This document shows positions 56,985-64,000 of a stretch of DNA of 64,000 nt, in pieces. Each line of letters starts with the position of its first letter. Within the stretch, counting starts at the first letter, position 1. Both the position numbers and the translations under genes were made by a program. Source of the DNA: Bostrychus sinensis (lineage: Eukaryota; Chordata; Actinopteri; Gobiiformes; Eleotridae); assembly GCA_020698575.1 (NCBI GenBank), contig CM036250.1, positions 27,975,500 through 28,039,499 of the forward strand. The letters run 5' to 3'. The notes beneath the pieces were generated by a model. That model made no database searches. It saw only the letters and a list, made by a program, of their open reading frames with translations, and was not told where the DNA came from.

Positions 56985-57180
56985 GCATTCTCTTATTCCT
57001 ATTGCAGGTGCTGGAGACTATCCCAGCAACTAGGGGCTTTAGGCGGAGTACATACTGGACAATGGACAGTTAGTCGCAGGGCTCACACAGAGATATACAC
57101 AGACAGACAACCATTCACATCTATTCACTAGGGACAATTTAGAGTCACCACCAATTCACCTAACATAGGGCATGCATAGG
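56985..57180 (+). repeat. Family A copy, 5' half
   Basis: GGTGCTGGAGACTATCCCAG, GTACATACTGGACAATGGAC, CACACAGAGATATACACAGA, CAGACAACCATTCACATCTA and GGGACAATTTAGAGTCACC. It is uninterrupted at the site where the 2.2-kb copy is split. Confidence 0.8.
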
Positions 57181-57411
57181 GCTTGGTACAATTTTTTTCT
57201 ATGCCTACCTATACCTGGTTTTCAATATCGGTACCTGAATTTTTTTTATACTTTTGCTAATTTAATTAATCTTCTATAACAATAAATGTAACAAAACAAA
57301 AAAATATATAATTTTAAATAAAACTCTTATTATTTTACCACAATATCTGCATGTAACTAAATAAGTATTGTTTTATCACGCAGCAGGAACCTTAAATATA
57401 AATAATGTATT

Positions 57412-57655
57412 TAATTTTATTTCTATAGCCCAATATCACAGCATCAGTCGCCTCAAAGGGCTTTACAAACAATTAGCCACATTACCAAACATAAACACAC
57501 AATAAAACATAAACAAATAACTACAATAAACTACACAGACCCAAGACATCCCCTGACCCTCCGTCTCAGTAAGGAAAAACTCCTAAAAAACCCAGCTGTG
57601 GGGAAAAAAAGAAGAAACCACATTGAAGGAAAGACCCTCTTGCAGGACGGGCAGG
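57412..57655 (-). repeat. Retroposon-like repeat (family D), antisense
   Basis: TTTATTTCTATAGCCCAATA, GCCTCAAAGGGCTTTACAAA and AGTAAGGAAAAACTCCTAAA reverse-complement the insert at 2204-2402. This copy continues further 5' (AAGACCCTCTTGCAGGACGG). Confidence 0.7.
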
Positions 57656-58599
57656 TAAAATTTATGATAGTGGATTAATTGTTGTATTGTAATAATAAGC
57701 TTTAGGTTACAATATTGTTCAACCACAGTCTTTAATTTAACACTGGTCCGCCTAGTAATACTCTTATATCTAGAGTGTTATTTGCTGAATAACTGAAGTC
57801 ATCTTTTATTCCAAGCCTTATAGTCTATAGTAGTCTATATAGTGCAACATAACAACTACCAGTGCTTTTTACTTGGACCAAATTAGCTTTAGAGACTTCA
57901 GAAGACCTAAGGTACGGTATACTTTACTGTCCCTGTAGGGAAATTTGTTCTCTGCATGTGATCCATCCTTCAATACCACTGGGGCAACCTGTCAAGAGCA
58001 GTGGGCAGCCATGGTGTAGCAGCCAGGGACCCTTCTTCAGATCTAAAACCAGGATCCTAGTCAAGAGTGCCTCGATGGAGAATTAGCCTATAGATACAGT
58101 CGGGGTCGCGTCATAGTTGAGGGCATGGTCTGGCGTGGGGGAAAACCATTTCACTCGCTCAGAAGCACTACTTTTTCATTCTTTTCATACTTTTTTCTGG
58201 GACACTATTTCCAAAATAGTCCCTTAATGTTGTTATGACATGAAGAAGAACGCCACATAAGACAATTATATAGATTGTGTTCTGCATTTTTAAAGACTGC
58301 CAGAACAACCTGAATGGGCCAATGTGACAAATATATTCTGGTGCAACTTAAAATTCATTAGATCAGCATGTTTTAGGCAGCTGAAGTCAGCCAGCGATGG
58401 TATTTCATGCTCAAATGTGGACTGTTGGACAGCTATGTCCTCCTGTGTGTTTCGGTGTTTTTATTAGGTAAAATATAAAAATTAAAGCCAGAATCTGTTC
58501 ATGTATTTGATGAAAAGAAGGTGACAGAGCAACTCTTCTGCATTGTCGTGAATAGTTTGTTTTCCCCCACAGGGAAATCAGAAGTGATGTTTTGTGGGC
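57656..58599. other. Unassigned sequence
   Basis: No repeat boundary or exon recognised. The 74-codon plus-strand frame at 57862 is not gene-like. Confidence 0.4.
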
Positions 58600-58775
58600 G
58601 TTCCCACTGTTGCTGACTATCTGTTGTGCACATTTTAGGTTGAGGGGGCAAACCCAAGCACCCACATAGACACAGGAACAAACTCCACACAGAAGGGCTC
58701 CACATGGTCCAGGAATCAAACCCGCGACCTTCTTGTTGTGAGGTGAGAGAGCTAACCACTTCGCCACCATGTGTC
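58600..58775 (+). repeat. Family A fragment, 3' half
   Basis: ACCCACATAGACACAGGAAC, AACTCCACACAGAAGGGCTC, CAGGAATCAAACCCGCGACC and TAACCACTTCGCCACCATGT represent the family A 3' end. Confidence 0.75.
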
Positions 58776-58879
58776 AATTGTGCTATTTTACATTACAAAT
58801 CTAGCTTTGTACAACCTTTGGATACCATTTGTCTGTGTAGCAATATTCCATTCCTACATATTATTCATTTCTTTGCCAA

Positions 58880-59300
58880 TGTTGAAAAAGTCCCCGCTCC
58901 ACTCCGGAGCCTGAGCAGAAGTTCTGGCGTGCGTTCAGTCCCATACACGATCCACTTCTCACTTCCTGGAGTTGGCAGTGCCCAATGTTTTCCTCACAGC
59001 CTCAAACACTTTTATTTGTATATTAAGGCCTAGCTCCATATGCTTTTTGTCACCGAGCAGTGGAAACTATTAACACATTCAAAAGGCACTTTTTGTTCTG
59101 CGTGAACGGCCGCGCTTCCACCTAAAAACAGTGCTGTCAGGTGGCCAGCCCACAGTTCTGCTTCAAGAGACAGCAAAGAGACGGGGAAATGCAGAAATAA
59201 TAGGGAGCAGAGATGTCATATGCAGAAGAATGGGGGAGTTAAAGGGATTTAACAGGTTTTTGAAGCGGCGTTATCACTGAAACAAGGGACACAGACTGTG
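58880..59300. promoter_or_regulatory. Candidate conserved non-coding region
   Basis: GGTGGCCAGCCCACAGTTCT, TGCGTGAACGGCCGCGCTTC and CACTCCGGAGCCTGAGC occur in a repeat-free block without a coding frame. Low confidence. Confidence 0.25.
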
Positions 59301-60725
59301 AGAGAGAAAGCAAGCAGTTAATGCATCTATGTAACACCTCCAAAACCTGTGGGTAAGTAAATATAAATGTTCTAAAGAATGAAATTATAGTACTTTGTGT
59401 AAGTTTTGGATGGTTTGAGGAAATGTTTAATGTTTTTTTTTTTTTTTTTAATTACACAAAGTCAGTGAACACAAATGTCACTATAGCCAACTATGTGAAT
59501 TTGTCTAGATACACTTACTAAGAACTAAGGTAGGTAGCTCCAAACATTTCTTGAACTAATCACAGATCTACAGTAGATGCAAGTGCCTCAAAACCTTCTT
59601 TCTCAGAGTGTAATCCCAGACAAAAACACTCCAAGGCAGACCAAACAAGACTATGCAAATATTCCAATACACTGAGGGGCTCTATGAGGCCTGTAATACA
59701 TGTTTTAAGACCTAGAAGATTGGGGAGCAGCCAGAGTGATGCATAAACAGTTAAACTGTAAAAAGTCAGACTGATAACGTCATCAGTCAGGGATGTACAG
59801 TTGAAACGAAAAGAGGAGGCACAGTAGAGTATTTGGAGGGAATTGGTAACTCATATGATGTAGGCCCAGGCTATTCAACTATATTTTCCTGTGGTCCATA
59901 CTGTTGGAATGTTTTTGGCCTCTGGGTCAGACATTCCCTTGTATGGTTGCTGAACCAGTGCCGCAAAGTGTCACAAATTGACATATGTACAGTTTAGCGG
60001 CTATTAAGCTATTTATTTGTTATTAGAAGGGGCAAGGGCCGGTCCAATTTGTCTGTTGGGCCCTGGGCCACTGTTTATGTCTGCAAACCAAGAACCCATG
60101 CCATTGGTCAAAACACCATCAGTTTGGACTGCGAATGAATAAGCTTGTGCCCGACAGAGATTTGAAGTTTGTGAACTCACAAAGGTTACAAGAATCCAGT
60201 TTGCTGCACAAGGTAAACAGACTGCAGAATGTCTGATATAGAAATGATCTGAAGACCATGATTACTAAATGTCAACAGTTTCTGAGTGTCAACTTTGATT
60301 TTATCTTGAGTCACACACAGGCAAAGGGGCCTATTAATAAACATATCATACTTTTGTTCACATACAGCTATGTACACTCCTATAAGACCATTATTTCCTG
60401 TCATGCAAAACTAGACACATGCATTAGATAAGGTAAGCTGTAAGTCTGTGTCTGAAGATTCAAACCACCATCCCAACTCCAAACAGACTTCAGAATTTCA
60501 GGAAATGTATGCAGAAGGCACTGAATTAAACACCTAAATGCAATTTCAGAAGAATCTCAGAAGAATTTCAGAACAGCGTAGGTGCTTCAAACAGATGGGA
60601 CATAAAAATTCGTAACATCTATCCAAAAACACCTGCCTGTCTGCAAACAAGTCAAATCAAAGGCAACTTTATGTCGCTCATACTAATCCTGTTTCAATCT
60701 GTGACAGACCAAGAAAAGAAAAGTT
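59301..60725. other. Unassigned sequence
   Basis: A T-run lies at 59432-59449. 59870-60070 has GGTCCA...GGCCCTGGGCCACTG features of a decayed hAT element. Short TTTCAGAA repeats occur at 60490-60570. No exon recognised. Confidence 0.35.
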
Positions 60726-60978
60726 TCAAGGGTTGGGAAAACAAGCTCCGTTTACACCGATAGGAATCTGGTAATCTGTCTCTGTTTCTGATACAAACTT
60801 ATTCATGTCCCTGAAGGAGCTGGAGAACGGGGTAACTCTGGGATCATGGACTCCAGATGTGGACGGGGGCCTGTGTGTCGGAGACGGAGTGGTCATTCCC
60901 CCTTTCACACTGTCACGACAGTCTTTCAGCAGCATGTACACAGGGCAGACGGAATGAAAACACACAATCAAAGCTGGA
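60726..60978 (-). CDS. Possible terminal exon of an unidentified gene (weak)
   Basis: On the minus strand a polypyrimidine tract (TTCCAACTTTTTCCTCC) precedes GTTGACAG/TCCAGC. From there an open frame of about 83 codons runs to TGA at 60726-60728, reading PVYMLLKDCRDSVKGG, then a Ser/Thr/Pro-rich stretch, and SFRDMNKFVSETETDYQIPI. Third positions look somewhat GC-favoured and the composition is protein-like, but I recognise no family, see no poly(A) signal nearby and cannot exclude chance. Same strand as plxna3, 41 kb upstream. Confidence 0.2.
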
Positions 60979-61022
60979 CTGTCAACATGTCGGAGGAAAA
61001 AGTTGGAATATAAGCAAGCCAC

Positions 61023-62149
61023 ATGTAAGATCAGGAAGATTGGCAGTCAAAACAAGGGTTGCAACTGATTAAAGCTACAGTATATTCATGTAATCGTCTT
61101 CATCAGATACCCCTTTTCTTCTATAGTCTGCCTTCTGACAGTTGATTTTTGTCTAAGAGTTACTTCAATGTCAAAAAATGCACAAAAGCAAAATATAGTC
61201 TGAAATCGATATTTTGCCACAGAGTACAAAAATGTCCATCACAAACTCACTAAAATCTATCATGTATTCAATCCAGAGTACTGACTGTTATGGGTATGTT
61301 TTGGCTTGACAGAAAAGTGACCAATATAATAATTCATTTAAACAAGATAAATTGGCTTTGATTGGGTAAAAACGCCTTTTTTTTATGCACTGGCCCGGGG
61401 ATCAAATGTGGCCCTCAGGCTTCTTTCTCTTTTTGACTGCAAATTTGAAAAGCTCTGATAAAAAGAACAGGTAAAAGGCTTTGTAACTGTGCAACATGGA
61501 AGGAAAAAATTAAATATTGTGACTGGGGCACCAAAAAATTCATCTGTACTATGTGCTGGTCACAAGCCTGGAAAAATCTGGGGCTGTAAACTGATTATTT
61601 GATTTATAGAGCCTATGACAACACTGTCCCACTCCGCATAGTAATATGTGTCTGGATGGGTTTGTTTGAAAATACATTTGATAAAAGAGTCAGAAATACA
61701 AAGACAGAAACAGACCTACAGCCTGTGACCTGTTTAAGGTTTTGGCAACATTTTGGATGAAGAAAAGAGCGTGTGTGGCTCTGACAGCACTGTAAAGTCA
61801 GCCCTTTACAACATAAGGACACACGTTCAGTTTTTACTTTCGCTTTCACCTCATAGCAGCAGATTAGGGTTAGCTCCATAAGCATTTGAGTAAATAAACA
61901 TACACATGCTTCACGTTTGCCTCCTCAAACCAACTCTCACACAACAGAATTTGTTCAGCGTCTGGTCTGGTCATCCTTGCACTTCTGCTGCCGATCTCCT
62001 CCCGCCATGTTTTAAAATGCCACCAACCTTACATGAGTAGCTTTGCTGCAGGATTTAGAAGGGTGGAGCAAACATGCCCGTCATTCAGAATACGTTTTTT
62101 TCTTGAGTGTTTTTTGGACTAAAGATTGTACTTATGATTAAAAAATTAT
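61023..62149. other. Unassigned sequence
   Basis: GCACTGGCCCGGGGATCAAA with TGTGGCCCTCAGGC at 61387 resembles a hAT-type internal segment. The antisense frame 61613-61885 is not convincing. Confidence 0.35.
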
Positions 62150-62234
62150 TAATAGCACAGCCCTAGTCAGTGGCCCTCCTCAGCATTTTTTCAGAATGTG
62201 TCCCTCAATTAAAAAGGTTAGGACACCCCTGATC
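62150..62234 (+). mobile_element. hAT-like right-terminal fragment
   Basis: AAAAAGGTTAGGACACCCCTG is the right end of elements starting CAGGGGTGTCC. The left end is not visible, although 61387 may be a remnant. Confidence 0.5.
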
Positions 62235-63199
62235 TAAAGTAACTGCCCGTTGCAACTATGTGAAAACCCTCTAACAAGGTATTAGTGTTCTAGTCTGGTA
62301 ATTACAGAAAAATTACAAAACAAATGCTTAATTTTTTTAATTTCTAAATCTCTAAATATTTGTACAGCACTGTGATACCATCACCTTGACTAAGTCTGAA
62401 AGTCTGAACTTTTTTAGTTCTGAAAAATAGTCTTTTTGGGGGGTTCCATTTATCTGACTGGTAAACAATTTGTGGCATAGAAAACTTGACTTGTCTTGAC
62501 TGTTGAATGCAATACCTTACAATTTATCAAAAATCAGAAGGGTAGCACATCTACTTATCACAAAAAATAAATTCAGGACAGAGATACTCACATTAATTTG
62601 TTTTTATTTTTTTGGGCTACATCATTTCTGCATGTATAAAATGTGCTATACTTCTGATTTTTGACCAATTCTTTATATTTGGGTTCAGCACTCAACAAAG
62701 CTTTGAAGACGCGCAACCTCTTCTGTGATCTAGATACCTTACAATTTACAATAAAAATAAAAAAATAAATAAATACAATGTGCATATTAATTTTGGATCG
62801 ACATTAGACCATTCCACAAGGAACAAAAGCAGTTATTTTAGGTTGGAAAAATGTGTATATTGAATATCAAGTGACTTGCTAATGTTCTCTACCCCGTCAA
62901 TGACAGTACACACACACACACAGTCAACTGTCACTCATCATTTGCTTAAACTTGTAATTTCTTCTGGGTTTAAGCCTTTTGCCCCTTAAAAATCATTACA
63001 GTCCACTTGGCAAAATGTGCTTGGAGCTCATGCTGTTTGCAATCAGTATCAACATCTGTGCATTTTTCCATAATATATTGGGGACCCTTACTGTATGAGC
63101 ACTAAAGTACAGTTTTGAAAAATCACTTTCTGCGGTCTAAACATGCTTTTGGCTTGTAAATGAGAGACCCAATTGTAGTGAAAAATGTTCATCACCAAA
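62235..63199. other. Unassigned AT-rich sequence
   Basis: No repeat boundaries apart from an (AC)7-like patch near 62910. No exon. Confidence 0.4.
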
Positions 63200-63735
63200 A
63201 TATCTGTTCTTGGCCTCAAAGTGATGCGGTGATTACGGATTGGAAAGAGCATGGAAATCTGACTAAAGTTTTTGTGTGCTTCCTGGACACACGAAAACAT
63301 GTCCCAGTCCGGAGTGTATCTGTAGGGAGGTCAGATGAGGTCATTCTCAGCGATGGAAGTGTTTGAATGTGCCAATGTGCTTACAGGCCTCCAGAACCGA
63401 CCGTTGCACAAGCTCGCTCTGGCCCGTTTGTCTGTGTTTTCCAGCCTGCAAAATGTGGAAAAAATGCACTAGTGTGTCCAAGCGTGAAGCTAAGTGCCAG
63501 GGACAGAACGGGCCGAGGACAAACACATCAGATCCATCCCATGGCTCCATTAGGCCCAGTTCGAAAACTATGCGTCTGGCAGAGTCTGGAGAAGGTTTGG
63601 CTTTGGGAGAGGAGTTTGACAAAGGCAGCTGCACACAGACAGTTTGGAAAGAACAAGGCAGGCTGTGTAGACTCTAATAAGGATAGATGTAGGCGAATCA
63701 TGGGGAATCATGGTTGCAGTTAAGCTGTGAGGCCA
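63200..63735. promoter_or_regulatory. Candidate conserved non-coding region
   Basis: Long repeat-free stretch of balanced composition (GATGCGGTGATTACGGATTG, CAGAACCGACCGTTGCACAA, GGACAGAACGGGCCGAGGAC). Three overlapping open frames on both strands of similar length argue against any one being coding. Confidence 0.35.
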
Positions 63736-64000
63736 GAGATATGCAAATCCCAGTACATCCAAGTTGGGACACTGTGTAAAACATGAATGAGTGGGAATAG
63801 GAATCTCGCAAAAAAAAAAAAGCATATAGGACAAAATAAAACATACAACAGGAGCACATGGCAGGTGTCAAAACTAACACATTTGACCATATCATAAATA
63901 TATTGGCTAATTTGGAATTTGGTGGCAGCAACACATCTCAAACTAGTTGCGGCAAAGGCAACAAAAGGCTGGAATGTTTTTTATGAATTGGGTTTGTGTT
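63736..64000. other. Unassigned sequence at the window edge
   Basis: AT-rich sequence with an A-run at 63810-63821. No feature recognised. Confidence 0.4.

Noticed and set aside
63363..63723. Overlapping 104- and 118-codon plus-strand frames
   Set aside because: Two different frames plus an antisense frame are open over the same bases, which points to composition rather than coding.

Overview
The window looks like about 64 kb of nuclear DNA from a teleost fish. It is AT-rich and almost entirely non-coding. It is packed with fish-type interspersed repeats, microsatellites and degenerate minisatellites. It holds one unmistakable protein-coding exon. Nothing bacterial, archaeal, plasmid-like or viral was recognised, and there is no CRISPR array, operon or rRNA/tRNA gene.

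The exon lies on the minus strand (CDS 19249 to 18080, 390 codons). It encodes the signal peptide and most of the sema domain of an A-type plexin, and is closest in remembered sequence to plexin-A3 (plxna3). It ends exactly on a GTGAGT donor in phase 0. A strong polypyrimidine/CAG acceptor at 19438-19440 suggests the same exon carries 188 nt of 5' UTR, so at least one upstream non-coding exon should exist. The remaining plexin exons would lie to the left. I could not see any in 1-18079, so that stretch reads as intron. The 44 kb to the right reads as upstream intron, flank, or partly another gene. One further minus-strand open segment (60726-60978, with a plausible acceptor) is kept as a weak exon candidate.

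Repeats, left to right. (1) A teleost interspersed repeat, called family A here, has about a dozen fragments. (2) A TTAA-flanked, piggyBac-like MITE, called family B, has one full copy at 21608-22058 and several fragments. (3) hAT-like non-autonomous elements with recognisable terminal inverted repeats lie at 26887-27520, 27899-28550, 38557-39019, 47724-48097 and probably 53459-53839. (4) tRNA-derived SINEs, family C, lie near 1.3, 19.8, 25.2, 35.6, 39.3 and 44.4 kb. (5) There are LINE relics, including a 3' end with an intact C-terminal reading frame at 51488-51833. Two clear nested insertions (2.1-2.6 kb and 30.2-31.0 kb) give a relative order of transposition.

Two long trinucleotide-rich blocks stand out: 36.6-38.0 kb (ACT/GCT type) and 48.9-49.8 kb (GTA/GCA type). 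The first is a higher-order tandem array whose spacer sequence matches unique-looking DNA immediately to its right.

Several repeat-free, CpG-containing, motif-dense stretches (around 5, 9.8, 12.3, 22.5, 26.5, 33, 36.2, 38.2, 45, 47.2, 56.6, 59 and 63.5 kb) are candidate conserved non-coding elements. They are judged by composition only and need alignment to other fish. I found no convincing undescribed system. The findings below are the places that most deserve checking.
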